Positions 50,922 through 60,599 are shown, numbered from the stretch's first letter. The stretch: DNA of 64,000 nucleotides from Thalassolituus sp006212115 (GCF_040372045.1 NZ_BAABWH010000002.1); one strand, 5' to 3'. Program-made: numbers and translations. The notes: generated from the letters alone by a model not told the origin.

Positions 50922-53729
50922 ATGTCTGAGACCGCAAAACCTGTGATTCTTGTTGATGGGTCGTCGTACCTGTTCCGTGCATTTCACGCGATCCCGATGC
51001 TGACCAACTCCAAAGGTCTGCACACCAACGCCATCAAGGGCGTGATCAGCATGGTGAAGCGCCTTGGCAAAGACTACCCGGAATCTCAGGTCATCGTGAT
51101 TTTCGATGCCAAAGGCAAAACCTTCCGCAACGACATCTACCCGGAATACAAAGCACACCGCCCGCCCATGCCAGACGAGCTGCGCGAGCAGATCGAACCG
51201 ATCCACAACATCATCCGCGCTATGGGCCTGCCGCTGTTGATTATCGACGGCGTTGAAGCCGACGACGTGATCGGCACACTCGCCGCACAAGCGTTAGAGC
51301 ACAAACAGGATGTGATCGTCTCCACTGGCGACAAAGACATGGCCCAGCTGGTGAACGAGCACGTCTCCCTGATCAACACCATGAACGACGTGTTTATGGA
51401 CGTCGCCGGCGTAAACGAAAAATTCGGTGTACCGCCAGAGCACATCATCGACTACCTCGCGCTCATGGGCGACAAAGTCGATAACATTCCCGGCGTACCT
51501 AAAGTCGGTGAAAAAACCGCTGTTGGCCTGGTTGCCGGTTTAGGCTCCCTCGAAGATATTTACGCCAACCTCGATAAGGTCAAAGAACTCAGTTTCCGTG
51601 GCGCAAAGACCCTCGCGCCAAAACTCGAAGAACACAAAGATCAGGCCTTCCTGTCGAAAGAACTCGCGACCATTAAGTGCGACGTCGAACTCGAACACGG
51701 CCTGACCGAAATAAAAAGCACCGAGCCAGATCAGGAAACTCTGCTCACCCTTTTCCGCGATATGGAATTCAAAGCATGGATTGCCGAACTGTCGGATGAA
51801 GTCGGCGAAGAAGTCGCTGCTAAAGTTGCAGCAAGTACTGCCAGTTCTTCTAAATCATCAGCTGCAACAGCAACTGAAAATGACGACGAAAATATTCCAA
51901 CGCCTGAAGTTTTTTCAGGCAAAGGCGAATACGAAATTATTTTTGAACAAGCCGATCTGGATCGTTGGATCGAGCAGTTATCAGCCAGTGAATTATTCGC
52001 CTTCGATACCGAGACGACCTCACTCAATTATAAAGACGCTGAAATTGTCGGCGTCTCGTTTTGTATTGAAGCAGGCAAAGCCGCCTACGTACCGCTGGCG
52101 CATGACTATGCAGGTGCACCTGAACAGCTCGACCGCGATGCCGTGCTCGAACAATTAAAGCCACTTTTAGAAGACAAAAATCTGAAAAAAGTCGGCCAAC
52201 ATATGAAATACGATGCGCACGTTCTGGCAAACTACGGCATTCAATTAAAAGTCGTTGAATTCGATACCATGCTCGAATCCTATGTGCTGGATTCCGTCGC
52301 GACTAAGCACGACATGGACAGCCTGTCGCTCAAATACCTCGGCCACAAAACCGTTAAGTATGAAGATATTGCAGGCAAAGGCGCTAAGCAGCTGACCTTT
52401 AACCAGATCGGTATTGAAGAAGCCGGTCCCTACGCCGCAGAAGACGCCGACATCACCCTGCGTCTGCATCAGATGCTCTGGCCGCAACTTGAAGCACGCA
52501 AAGCACAGGCGAAAGTCTTTAAAGACATCGAAATGCCGGTCATGCCGGTGCTGTTCGAGATGGAAGAAAACGGCGCACTCATCGACGCCGAAAAGCTCCA
52601 CGAGCAAAGTGCGCAGATCGAACAGCGTCTGCAAGAGTTAGAACGCGCCGCCCACGACAGCGCCGGTCAGGTATTTAACCTAGGCTCACCAAAACAGTTG
52701 GCCGAAATCCTGTTTGAAAAGCAGGGCCTGCCGGTCGTTAAAAAAACCCCGAAAGGCGCACCGTCTACGGCAGAAGAAGTATTGCAGGAACTGGCCGAAG
52801 AATACGAACTGCCACGCCTGATTTTAGAAAACCGTGGCCTGGCCAAATTAAAAAGCACCTACACCGATAAGCTGCCGTTAATGATGAACAGCAAAACCGG
52901 TCGGGTGCATACGTCCTACCATCAGGCCGTGGCAGCCACCGGGCGTTTATCTTCGACCGATCCGAATTTGCAGAATATCCCGATCCGCTCAGAAGAAGGC
53001 CGCAAAATCCGTCAGGCGTTTATTGCGCCGGAAGGCTACAAACTGGTCGCGGCCGACTACAGCCAGATTGAACTAAGAATCATGGCGCACTTATCAGGTG
53101 ACCAAGGCTTAGTCAGCGCCTTCGCGGAAGACCGCGATGTTCACCGTGCGACTGCCGCTGAAGTCTTTGGCGAAGCCGAGGCAGACGTCACCGACAACCA
53201 GCGCCGCAGCGCCAAAGCGATTAACTTCGGTCTGATTTACGGCATGTCGGCCTTTGGTCTCGCCAAGCAGTTAGGCATTGCCCGCGGCGAAGCGCAGGAC
53301 TATGTGAATAAATACTTCGAACGTTATCCGGGCGTGCGCGAATACATGGACAACACCCGCGAACAGGCAAAAGAACAAGGCTACGTTGAAACCCTGTATG
53401 GTCGTCGCCTGTACCTGCCGGATATCCGTTCATCTAATGGCCAGCGCAGACAACATGCTGAACGCACCGCGATTAACGCACCGATGCAAGGCACCGCCGC
53501 CGACATCATTAAACGGGCAATGATCCGCGTACACGAATGGCTGCCAGCCTCAGGCTACGACGCCAAACTGCTGATGCAGGTACACGATGAACTGATACTG
53601 GAAGTACGCGAAGATCAGGCCGAAACCTTTGCGGTAGAACTGAAAACCCAGATGCAATGTGCAGCGGCGTTAGACGTGCCGCTCATAGTCGATGTGGGTA
53701 TTGGGGATAACTGGGAACAGGCGCATTGA
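50922..53729 (+). CDS. polA: DNA polymerase I
   Basis: The 935-residue enzyme has all three modules. The 5'-3' exonuclease (residues 1-~290) begins ILVDGSSYLFRAFHA and includes GDKDMAQLV and DYLALMGDKVDNIPGVPKVGEKTA. The 3'-5' exonuclease (~320-510) keeps the catalytic FAFDTETTSLN and the YAAEDADIT motif, so proofreading is intact. The polymerase domain has motif A DYSQIELRIMAH, motif B RRSAKAINFGLIYGMSAFG and motif C MQVHDELILEV. The linker at ~300-320 is Ser/Ala-rich. An inverted repeat spans the stop codon. The gene is the anchor of a Pseudomonas-like block. Confidence 0.98.
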   Translation: MSETAKPVILVDGSSYLFRAFHAIPMLTNSKGLHTNAIKGVISMVKRLGKDYPESQVIVIFDAKGKTFRNDIYPEYKAHRPPMPDELREQIEPIHNIIRAMGLPLLIIDGVEADDVIGTLAAQALEHKQDVIVSTGDKDMAQLVNEHVSLINTMNDVFMDVAGVNEKFGVPPEHIIDYLALMGDKVDNIPGVPKVGEKTAVGLVAGLGSLEDIYANLDKVKELSFRGAKTLAPKLEEHKDQAFLSKELATIKCDVELEHGLTEIKSTEPDQETLLTLFRDMEFKAWIAELSDEVGEEVAAKVAASTASSSKSSAATATENDDENIPTPEVFSGKGEYEIIFEQADLDRWIEQLSASELFAFDTETTSLNYKDAEIVGVSFCIEAGKAAYVPLAHDYAGAPEQLDRDAVLEQLKPLLEDKNLKKVGQHMKYDAHVLANYGIQLKVVEFDTMLESYVLDSVATKHDMDSLSLKYLGHKTVKYEDIAGKGAKQLTFNQIGIEEAGPYAAEDADITLRLHQMLWPQLEARKAQAKVFKDIEMPVMPVLFEMEENGALIDAEKLHEQSAQIEQRLQELERAAHDSAGQVFNLGSPKQLAEILFEKQGLPVVKKTPKGAPSTAEEVLQELAEEYELPRLILENRGLAKLKSTYTDKLPLMMNSKTGRVHTSYHQAVAATGRLSSTDPNLQNIPIRSEEGRKIRQAFIAPEGYKLVAADYSQIELRIMAHLSGDQGLVSAFAEDRDVHRATAAEVFGEAEADVTDNQRRSAKAINFGLIYGMSAFGLAKQLGIARGEAQDYVNKYFERYPGVREYMDNTREQAKEQGYVETLYGRRLYLPDIRSSNGQRRQHAERTAINAPMQGTAADIIKRAMIRVHEWLPASGYDAKLLMQVHDELILEVREDQAETFAVELKTQMQCAAALDVPLIVDVGIGDNWEQAH

Positions 53730-53739
53730 GCGCCTGTTC
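53715..53739 (+). terminator. Inverted repeat spanning the polA stop codon
   Basis: GAACAGGCGC and GCGCCTGTTC are perfect 10-bp arms with the TGA stop in the 5-base loop. No T-run follows, so it may stabilise the 3' end or attenuate rather than terminate by the rho-independent route. Confidence 0.5.
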
Positions 53740-53786
53740 GATCAGAAGGTGGTAGCTCTTAATCTCTCTTAGGCTGATACGATACT

Positions 53787-55706
53787 CTACAACCGGTTTA
53801 ATTGTTGAGCCAGATGTGAGGAATCGCCTCCATCTCTTGGATTTCCCCAGGTTATAACAGATCCGTCATTTTTCAATGCAGCAAAAGCTTCGTCAGTAGC
53901 ATAGATTTTTTGAACGCCGATTAAATCACTCTGGACCGCACTGGAATCCCCTCCTCGAGCATTATCTCCCCATGTAACAACACTTCCATCAGACCGAATG
54001 GCAGCAAACGCGTAATCATTATGAAATATTATTTCTACGTTTACTAAATCGCTAGCCACTGATGCGGAGTTGGCAGCAGGCCCCATCCCCCATGTCACAA
54101 CAGTACCATCATAACGCAGTGCCGCGAACGCTCCGCTAACCGTGTTGTTCAAGGCGAATACAGATTTAACATTCACTAGCTCAGAAGCGACACCCTCATC
54201 GTCTGCACCGAAGTCATTGAGTCCGAATGCTTTAACTGAGCGGTTCTTAAAGATGACGGCATAAGCAGATTGATTAGCAACAACATCCACTACATTTTCT
54301 TGCATCTCAAGCAAATCCTCTTGCGTCGCATACTTACCATCAACATACAGAACGTCCCCCACCAGGGTAGGCCATACAACCAATTCTCCGTTTTCCCTTA
54401 TCGCTACGTAATTTCTACCATATACAATTTTCTTTACGTTCGTTAATCGTGGCAAATCATCCACATCCGGACTATTTACACCGGAATCTTCAGGCCAGGT
54501 AATTACAGACCCATCCTGCTTTAATGCAGCAAAACCGGTGTCAGAAGCAGTAATATCTTTAACATTCATCAAACTTGACTGGAGAGATGAAGACACCTCC
54601 CCACCGAATATAGAACTACCAAAAGTAACTACGTCACCATTTTCTAACAATGCAGCATAAGCACCGATATTTTGATGCATAGTTCTCAATGAACTAAACA
54701 AATGCAACCTTGTGTCTCCTCCGTAAAGCTCGGAGCCCCAGCCGACCAATCTATTATCGGTAGTCAAACCTATATTAGAAAATCCGTTATGAAAAACCCT
54801 ATCGGTATTGGTTAGAAGATGCTCTACTGAGGAGGAGTCAGCCCCAACAACCTCAGATCCACCATAAGACAATATTGAGCCATTTTCATAAATAACAGTA
54901 AAAGATAGGCCTTTACGATATGGTGCTTCAGATAGAGATCTCACATTTTTTAAATCTCGCAAATAGAATGTCGCATCACCGCCCGATCCAGAGTTTCCCC
55001 AAACAAAAACCCGACCATCTTCTCTCAATACAGAAAAGGCTCCAAGATTTGAAGACACCTCGATAATTCTTTTATTTAATGGAAAACAGTATAATTCTCT
55101 CTCCGGCCGCTCTGTGTCTTTGAAATACGCTGTAGCAGTTAGTTCATTTATCGCGCAACCATATCCCTCGGGTGTGTCTATTATAGAAATTCCTTCCTCA
55201 CCACTTTTTAAGTGATGAAACTTCGATTTGAAGGTAAAATCTTCGACTCCGCTCGGTATTTCGGCTATCTCTCCATTATCGAGTTTCACAGTAACATTTC
55301 CGGGAATATCAAATGTCGCGATAGTCAACCAATGAGCAGGAAAACATAATATACCAATCCGAAGAACCCCATCAGTAACCGTAATCTGATCCTCACCTGT
55401 GACTTCACATATTTGATTCTGAGGTGATTTAACTATTTCTAAAAAATAAGTATCACCACTAGTTATATCAGCGTTTAAATAAGCTAGCCCGGAGTCAATA
55501 GTCATTACTGTGGAATATGCTTCAGAGGTGACCCCGAGTTCTAAACTTCCATTTAAATTACCTGCGGTAATATGAATGTTCGAATTAGATGCATCGAGGT
55601 AGGTACTCTCGGGGGCTTCAGTGGTGCTGGTCGCCGAGGAGCCTCCCCCACCGCAGCCAGATAAGATAAAAACAAAACTTAAGAATAGGGTTCTAGGAGT
55701 AGACAT
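53787..55706 (-). CDS. RCC1-like repeat lipoprotein, AT-rich
   Basis: The 639-residue lipoprotein has lipobox LSGC (Cys18) followed by a Gly-rich stretch. Residues ~50-215 form a beta domain with several Cys. From ~220 on there are about ten repeats of roughly 40-50 residues with the core [FY]AA[LI]xxDGxVVTWG, typical of regulator-of-chromosome-condensation (RCC1) propellers, for example FAALKNDGSVITWG near the end. The base composition is distinctly AT-richer than the flanking polA and GMC genes, and codon choice is different, so it was probably acquired. The ATG at 55706 gives the signal peptide. The function is unknown; surface exposure is inferred. Confidence 0.85.
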   Translation of the reverse strand: MSTPRTLFLSFVFILSGCGGGGSSATSTTEAPESTYLDASNSNIHITAGNLNGSLELGVTSEAYSTVMTIDSGLAYLNADITSGDTYFLEIVKSPQNQICEVTGEDQITVTDGVLRIGILCFPAHWLTIATFDIPGNVTVKLDNGEIAEIPSGVEDFTFKSKFHHLKSGEEGISIIDTPEGYGCAINELTATAYFKDTERPERELYCFPLNKRIIEVSSNLGAFSVLREDGRVFVWGNSGSGGDATFYLRDLKNVRSLSEAPYRKGLSFTVIYENGSILSYGGSEVVGADSSSVEHLLTNTDRVFHNGFSNIGLTTDNRLVGWGSELYGGDTRLHLFSSLRTMHQNIGAYAALLENGDVVTFGSSIFGGEVSSSLQSSLMNVKDITASDTGFAALKQDGSVITWPEDSGVNSPDVDDLPRLTNVKKIVYGRNYVAIRENGELVVWPTLVGDVLYVDGKYATQEDLLEMQENVVDVVANQSAYAVIFKNRSVKAFGLNDFGADDEGVASELVNVKSVFALNNTVSGAFAALRYDGTVVTWGMGPAANSASVASDLVNVEIIFHNDYAFAAIRSDGSVVTWGDNARGGDSSAVQSDLIGVQKIYATDEAFAALKNDGSVITWGNPRDGGDSSHLAQQLNRL

Positions 55707-55844
55707 TGGCAATCCGTCGCTCACTGTTGATAGAAGTTTCAAGGGGCGCGTATTCTACATCAACAAAAGATCGCTTACTCGGGGTTTTTACCAGGCACTC
55801 GTACAGTGAATCCAGTATTCCTTTACCGGACATACATGCATGGC

Positions 55845-55880
55845 ATAAAGCCGGTCGCAATGAATGCAAACCGGCTTTAT
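55845..55880 (-). terminator. Terminator-like hairpin after the GMC oxidoreductase gene
   Basis: ATAAAGCCGGT pairs exactly with ACCGGCTTTAT around a 14-base loop. It lies 25 bp past the GMC oxidoreductase stop on the minus strand; the T-run after it is weak. Confidence 0.6.
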
Positions 55881-55904
55881 CAGCACAAAACGTGAAGAGA
55901 GCGA

Positions 55905-57452
55905 TCAGCTGATCTGCTGAATAATTTCTTCCATCATACGCTCAGCATTCGCAGCAATGGTCAGCGCTGGGTTAGCCGAGCCGCTTGACCCCGGAATCGC
56001 TGCACCGTCGACTACGTACAAGCCTTCTACGCCATAGACTTTACCGCTGAGGTCACAGGCACTGCCCATGGCAACGCCACCGAGCGGATGCCAGGTGCCG
56101 AACCAGCCTGCTTCGTTGATCTTACCGCCACCGCTTTGCACCATTTTTTCCATGGTGTGTACGAGGGCATTGTGGGAGTTCTCATTGGCGTCGCGATCCC
56201 AGTTAAGTTTGATCTTGTCCGTCCAACGATTGTAGGTGACGCGGGAATTCTGATCCGGCACCACCATGCCCATCTGTAACTGGGTGAACTCTTTTACAAC
56301 GGATGTCGGCGAGTGCATATAGCCCGTCAGCTTGTACGGATTTTCTGTATCAAATGCCGCGATCGACGGCGGTCCACCCTGAATCGGCGCAGTCGAAGTG
56401 TTGATGTCGTTACGGCCCATCAATTCGTCGCCGTTAGTGCCCCACTCAGCGCCGACCTGTTCGTTCAGGCCCGGAACATCGCCGCGTTCTTTGGCTCGCA
56501 GCAACAGGCGTGTGGTATGCAATGAGCCAGCGCCCATAAAGAGATAGTCGCACTCAATCACGTGCTTACCGGTGATTTTGCCTTCTTCATCCAACATTTC
56601 GCAGGTCACGCGATAACCGCCGCCGCTGTTAGCGTGGATATCAGTAACAAGGTGCTGAGTATTAATAGTGACGTTACCGGTCGCCTCGGCGTCGGCCAAA
56701 TAATTACGGTCGAGGGTGTTTTTCGCACCGCTGTTACAACCGAAGACGTATTCGCCAACAGACGCATATTGAGGCTTAGTGCCGTTCAGCTCTTCTCGGA
56801 TGACGTCCCAGTCGAAGCTGACATGGCTGCGTACAACTTCCAGCCCCGCATCTTCAGCACTCTTAATGAATTCACGTTTGGCGGTGTAGTTCGGGTGATT
56901 CAGCACGTCATCGGGAATCGGGCCGCCGCTGATGCGATCGAGTACGCGCGGATAATAGATCTGATCCATGTCGGTGTAGGACAACATGGGTAGCGCATCT
57001 TCAAAGGCTTCACGTTTAGGTTGCAGCAGTACACCGCCGTACACCACAGACCCGCCGCCTAAGCAGGCACCACAGCCCACAGCGATTGACGAATCGACGA
57101 AGTATTCCACCATGCCCATAGAACCCGGAATCAGGGAGCTTGGGTTGCTCCAGAGTACGGTGTCATTAATTTTCAGTGTGGAACCGGTTTCGGCCAGCGT
57201 TGGGTAGCTGCCTTCACCTTCGTATTTCCAGTGTTTGCCGCGCTCGAGCAGCATGGTCTGAATGCCCGCTTCGGCCAGGCGCAATGTGGCAACTGAGCCA
57301 CCAAAGCCCGAACCAATAACTAACGCTTTGGTTTGAGAGCGAGTGGTTTTGCGGAACCAGCCTGCGTTAGCAGATGGTGCTGCAGTGGACGCAGCTGCAA
57401 CCCCAGCAGCAGCGGTACTTTTAATGAAATTTCGACGGTTTAACTTAGACAT
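55905..57452 (-). CDS. Tat-exported GMC-type FAD oxidoreductase (cholesterol-oxidase-like)
   Basis: This 515-residue protein has a twin-arginine signal (KLNRRNFIKSTAAAG) and a Rossmann FAD site (ALVIGSGFGGSVATLRLAEAG). Other features are YFVDSSIAVGCGACLGGGSVVYGGVLLQP and a C-terminal VVDGAAIPGSSGSANPALTIAANAERMMEEI, typical of GMC and cholesterol-oxidase-like enzymes. GWFGTWHPLGGVAMG supplies the active-site His. It probably oxidises an alcohol or sterol in the periplasm with FAD, but the substrate is not known. The ATG at 57452 is preferred, with AGG 8 bp upstream; a longer frame to 57515 lacks a signal at its start. It is divergent from the alpha/beta hydrolase gene. Confidence 0.85.
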   Translation of the reverse strand: MSKLNRRNFIKSTAAAGVAAASTAAPSANAGWFRKTTRSQTKALVIGSGFGGSVATLRLAEAGIQTMLLERGKHWKYEGEGSYPTLAETGSTLKINDTVLWSNPSSLIPGSMGMVEYFVDSSIAVGCGACLGGGSVVYGGVLLQPKREAFEDALPMLSYTDMDQIYYPRVLDRISGGPIPDDVLNHPNYTAKREFIKSAEDAGLEVVRSHVSFDWDVIREELNGTKPQYASVGEYVFGCNSGAKNTLDRNYLADAEATGNVTINTQHLVTDIHANSGGGYRVTCEMLDEEGKITGKHVIECDYLFMGAGSLHTTRLLLRAKERGDVPGLNEQVGAEWGTNGDELMGRNDINTSTAPIQGGPPSIAAFDTENPYKLTGYMHSPTSVVKEFTQLQMGMVVPDQNSRVTYNRWTDKIKLNWDRDANENSHNALVHTMEKMVQSGGGKINEAGWFGTWHPLGGVAMGSACDLSGKVYGVEGLYVVDGAAIPGSSGSANPALTIAANAERMMEEIIQQIS

Positions 57453-57985
57453 AAGCGACCTGCTTTTTATTATACAACGTGAGCATATTGGATAAGCGCT
57501 CGGTGTTTGGGTCAAGAGAAATCAGGAGAGCGGCTCACGAAGTCCTGTTTTTGGCCTGCAGATATAGGCTGCCCACGCAGGAGCGGGTCAAAGCGAGATA
57601 TGGGGACAAAAAAAGGCCCAACAGCCATTGGGGGAAACTGTCGGGCCAACTTCGGATCATTGGGGGAAGTACCGAAGGAAAAAGAACTACCTATGAAAAA
57701 CAAGCGACCTCATAACGCCTATCTCCCGGAGGAATAAATTAAATATAGCCTGTTTTTTTTTGCTTTGCCGTGCGATTGATCACGTTTTAAGACGGATTTC
57801 ATATTATGTCTTTTATCTTTACTTCAATTGGCTATAACAGCTGAGCCTCGACGTGATGCTCACTTAATTTTGTCCACATATAACCGAAACCACCTGAGGA
57901 TGGCTCATGAAATCATATACAGCTGTGGAATAAAGGCAGATACTGATTGGACGCCTTAAATACAAAAATAAATACGGTGCCATTT
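57453..57985. other. Long intergenic region between GMC oxidoreductase and hydrolase genes
   Basis: About 530 bp separate two divergent genes for exported enzymes. It holds two adjacent hairpins with a shared loop sequence (listed separately), several GGA-containing stretches, an 8-T run near 57755 and an AT-rich stretch before the hydrolase start. Two very short frames (14 codons at 57692, 8 codons at 57907) have poor support. No larger gene is credible. Confidence 0.5.
57615..57677 (+). ncRNA. Candidate structured RNA: two adjacent hairpins with a common loop
   Basis: Hairpin one has arms GGCCCAACAG (57615-57624) and CTGTCGGGCC (57638-57647), one mismatch. Hairpin two has arms CTTCGG (57650-57655) and CCGAAG (57672-57677). 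Both loops contain CATTGGGGGAA. Shared loop sequence in successive stems suggests an RNA recognition element, for example for a GGA-binding CsrA/RsmA-type protein, but no named family is recognised. Confidence 0.4.
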
Positions 57986-59845
57986 ATGAAACTCCCTTTG
58001 CCTGCGCGTGGCTTAATTGCGACCGCTATTGCTGGTGTTGCGTCTGTTTCCGGTGCAAACGAGCTATGTAACCCAACCTCTCTGAATACCTGTGCTTTGC
58101 CGTTCCCTTCGACTTACTGGATGGAAGACGATGCAATGAGCCCAACAGGCAAGACCATTAAGGTCTCCAACGCCATGATTCGTCCAGAGATACTGGCTCA
58201 GTTGCCAGCGGATGAAGGATTTACGCCGGAAGGTATCTTTAATGGCGCCAGTGGTTTTTCCGCTGCCAGTGCCGCTGTTTTCGAGTTTAACAGTGCGCCA
58301 GATGCGGCCTCTCTGCCTGAGAATGGTGGCGCTGCCGTCGTCGCCATCGATCTGACTACCGGTAATCAGGTTCCGGTTCGTGCCGTTATCAGTGAATACT
58401 CACAATCCGATAAAGTGAATGGCACCGCACATGTGGTTGAGGTTTATCCTCAGTCTCGCTGGGAATACGGGCACGAAATCGTAGTGGCGATCACGACAGA
58501 TCTCGATTTGGAGTCACCAGAAGCAGGCCTGGTATCGAAGATTTTATCTGGCACCGCAGATCAACGTGCTTATACGCAGGATCTGATCTCCACTCTGACG
58601 GCCAACGGTGTAAATCCGTTGAGCGTACGCAATGCCACCCGCTTTCTGGTACGCGATCGCGCAGAAGTGATCGAGCCAGTATTCAACGCCGTTGCTGACG
58701 TTCGTGATCGCGAACACCCAGTACGTAACCTCGACGTGACTTATAACTACACCAACCGTGACGTTGCCGCTCGCGTTGAAGGTGAAGTACTGATTTACAA
58801 CTATCGTATGAAAAATGGTACGAGCAACGTGGATTACGACGCCGAACCTATGGAACAGTGGGTTGAATTCCGTCTGACTCTGCCTGCAGCGTCGCGCGAC
58901 GGTGCTGCTCCGGTTGCTTTGTATGCGCATGGTCTGGGTGCGAACAAAGAAAGTGATGGCGTGGTATCTACCATGAACGCTGAAATCGGCGTTGCTACCT
59001 TCTCAATTGGATTTCCAAACCACGGCGCACGTGGCGATGCGGATGGTGGCTATGTACTGGCGAACGTCAGCACCGATAAGCTGGGTATCCCGGTGGGTAT
59101 GATTAACCAGAACGCGATCGACTTCGCATCAGCGCATCGTGCACTGGAGACCACTCTGGCTGACATTGATGTAGTTGGCAAGAAAAGCTGGCGCAGCTGG
59201 TACGGCAACAAAGCCGATGGTGTTGCTGATATCGATTCAACTCAGGTCATGATGCAAGGTACTTCGCTCGGCGGCGTACTGGGTTCAACCTACGGCGCTG
59301 TCAGCCCAACCATTAAAGGCGGCGTATACCATGTGACGGGTGTGGGTGTGACCAGCATTCTCGCTAACTCGATCCTGTGGGTTCCTATGTTCTCGAATCT
59401 GGTGCCTTCTGAAGCCAACGGTGCAGAAGCCATTATGCTGCGTGGTGCAATTCAGCAAACCCTCGACCATGGTGACTCGATCAACTACATCGATATGTTC
59501 CGTCATCCACAGCTTGGTAATGAGGCTCGTCCTCTGATGCTGACTAACGGTGCTGGCGACACGATCGTACCGAACTCAAGCAGTGTTGCTGCCGCTAATC
59601 TGGCTGATCTGCCGATTGTTGGCGAGCCGCTGTTCGATATGCCAGATGTGCGTGTTGAGAGCGACTTTGACGAGGATGGCTATGGTATCCGCCACTACAA
59701 ACCGGTTGTTGGAACCGTTCCTCTGATTTGGGAAGGTGAGTTCGCTGAAGAAGCATCCCATGCCTCTGCGCACCTGATTTTTGCGCGCGCTTCGGATCGC
59801 CCTGATCAACAAGACTTCATCAAACGCTTTATCTTTAAAGACTAA
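57986..59845 (+). CDS. Exported alpha/beta hydrolase, possible lipase or esterase
   Basis: This 619-residue protein has a Sec signal peptide (MKLPLPARGLIATAIAGVASVSGA) without a lipobox. The catalytic domain has VALYAHGLGANKE and the nucleophile elbow GTSLGG near residue 430. A later NGAGDTIVP likely supplies the Asp, and EASHAS the His. The N-terminal half (FPSTYWMEDDAMSPTGKTIKV) recalls Pla-1/cef- or VolA-type extracellular lipases, but this is tentative. The ATG at 57986 starts the signal peptide; a TTG at 57947 gives a longer frame without a signal at its start. It diverges from the GMC oxidoreductase gene, and both products are exported. Confidence 0.78.
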   Translation: MKLPLPARGLIATAIAGVASVSGANELCNPTSLNTCALPFPSTYWMEDDAMSPTGKTIKVSNAMIRPEILAQLPADEGFTPEGIFNGASGFSAASAAVFEFNSAPDAASLPENGGAAVVAIDLTTGNQVPVRAVISEYSQSDKVNGTAHVVEVYPQSRWEYGHEIVVAITTDLDLESPEAGLVSKILSGTADQRAYTQDLISTLTANGVNPLSVRNATRFLVRDRAEVIEPVFNAVADVRDREHPVRNLDVTYNYTNRDVAARVEGEVLIYNYRMKNGTSNVDYDAEPMEQWVEFRLTLPAASRDGAAPVALYAHGLGANKESDGVVSTMNAEIGVATFSIGFPNHGARGDADGGYVLANVSTDKLGIPVGMINQNAIDFASAHRALETTLADIDVVGKKSWRSWYGNKADGVADIDSTQVMMQGTSLGGVLGSTYGAVSPTIKGGVYHVTGVGVTSILANSILWVPMFSNLVPSEANGAEAIMLRGAIQQTLDHGDSINYIDMFRHPQLGNEARPLMLTNGAGDTIVPNSSSVAAANLADLPIVGEPLFDMPDVRVESDFDEDGYGIRHYKPVVGTVPLIWEGEFAEEASHASAHLIFARASDRPDQQDFIKRFIFKD

Positions 59846-59874
59846 TCTCTGAGCACCCGAAAAGGATGTATCAG

Positions 59875-59903
59875 TAAAAAAGGGGCCTTAGGGCCCCTTT
59901 TTA
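59875..59903. terminator. Bidirectional rho-independent terminator
   Basis: AAAAAGGGGCC pairs with GGCCCCTTTTT around a 4-base loop. It lies between the hydrolase gene and the convergent engB gene. Confidence 0.88.
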
Positions 59904-59969
59904 TTGCGTCGACTTTCTGTAGGTTGATTTTCTAGGCATTAAGTCGATGCTTCTCACATGAGTACGCGA

Positions 59970-60599
59970 TTACTCTTCAGCCAAAAACGGTGCGTCTAAC
60001 CACCCAGTGAGTTTATTCTTTAAGTCTCCCAGCCCTTCGTTGTTGTGACTGGAGAACGTCTGAACGGTTACCAAGTCACCAAGATCAGCCACCGCTTTCT
60101 TTACTTTGAGCATGGTCGTTTTCGCAGGTCCACGCTTCAGCTTGTCCGACTTGGTCAGCAGGATATGTACTGGCATATTCGCCTCCGCCGCCCAATCCAG
60201 CATGGCGTTGTCGAAATCCTTCAGGGGATGGCGAATATCCATCAGCAGCACAAGCCCGCACAACGCCTGACGACGGTTCAGGTAAGTTTCGAGCTCTTTT
60301 TGCCACTCATTCTTCTTATCCACCGGGACTTTCGCGTAGCCATATCCGGGTAAGTCGACGAGCGCGAGCTTGGTTTCACCTAAGCGGAAAAAGTTAATAA
60401 GTTGCGTCCGGCCGGGTGTTTTACTGGTTCTGGCCAGCTTTTTCTGCCCGGTCAGGGTGTTCAGTGCGCTAGACTTACCCGCGTTGGAACGCCCTGCAAA
60501 TGCCACCTCACGAATGATGTCCGTCGGGCACTGGCTCAATTTGGCAGCACTCTTTTCGAATGCAGCATTGGTGTAAGTCAAAGGTAAGTGCTCGGACAT
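59970..60599 (-). CDS. engB: Ribosome-biogenesis GTPase EngB (YihA/YsxC)
   Basis: The 209-residue GTPase of the TrmE-Era-EngA-like group acts in 50S subunit assembly. The G1 motif is GRSNAGKSSAL, the switch region holds TSKTPGRTQLINFF, G3 is DLPGYGYAKVP, G4 is TKSDK and G5 is SSHNN. The length and the start MSEHLPLTYTNAAFEKSA are typical. It is divergent from the cytochrome c gene, with about 110 bp between starts, and belongs to the polA-engB-dsbA block known in Pseudomonas. Confidence 0.96.
   Translation of the reverse strand: MSEHLPLTYTNAAFEKSAAKLSQCPTDIIREVAFAGRSNAGKSSALNTLTGQKKLARTSKTPGRTQLINFFRLGETKLALVDLPGYGYAKVPVDKKNEWQKELETYLNRRQALCGLVLLMDIRHPLKDFDNAMLDWAAEANMPVHILLTKSDKLKRGPAKTTMLKVKKAVADLGDLVTVQTFSSHNNEGLGDLKNKLTGWLDAPFLAEE

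Noticed and set aside
57692..57736. 14-codon frame starting ATGAAAAACAAG
   Set aside because: Ribosome site is too far upstream and the product has no recognisable leader-peptide pattern; the adjacent 8-codon frame at 57907 is equally weak.
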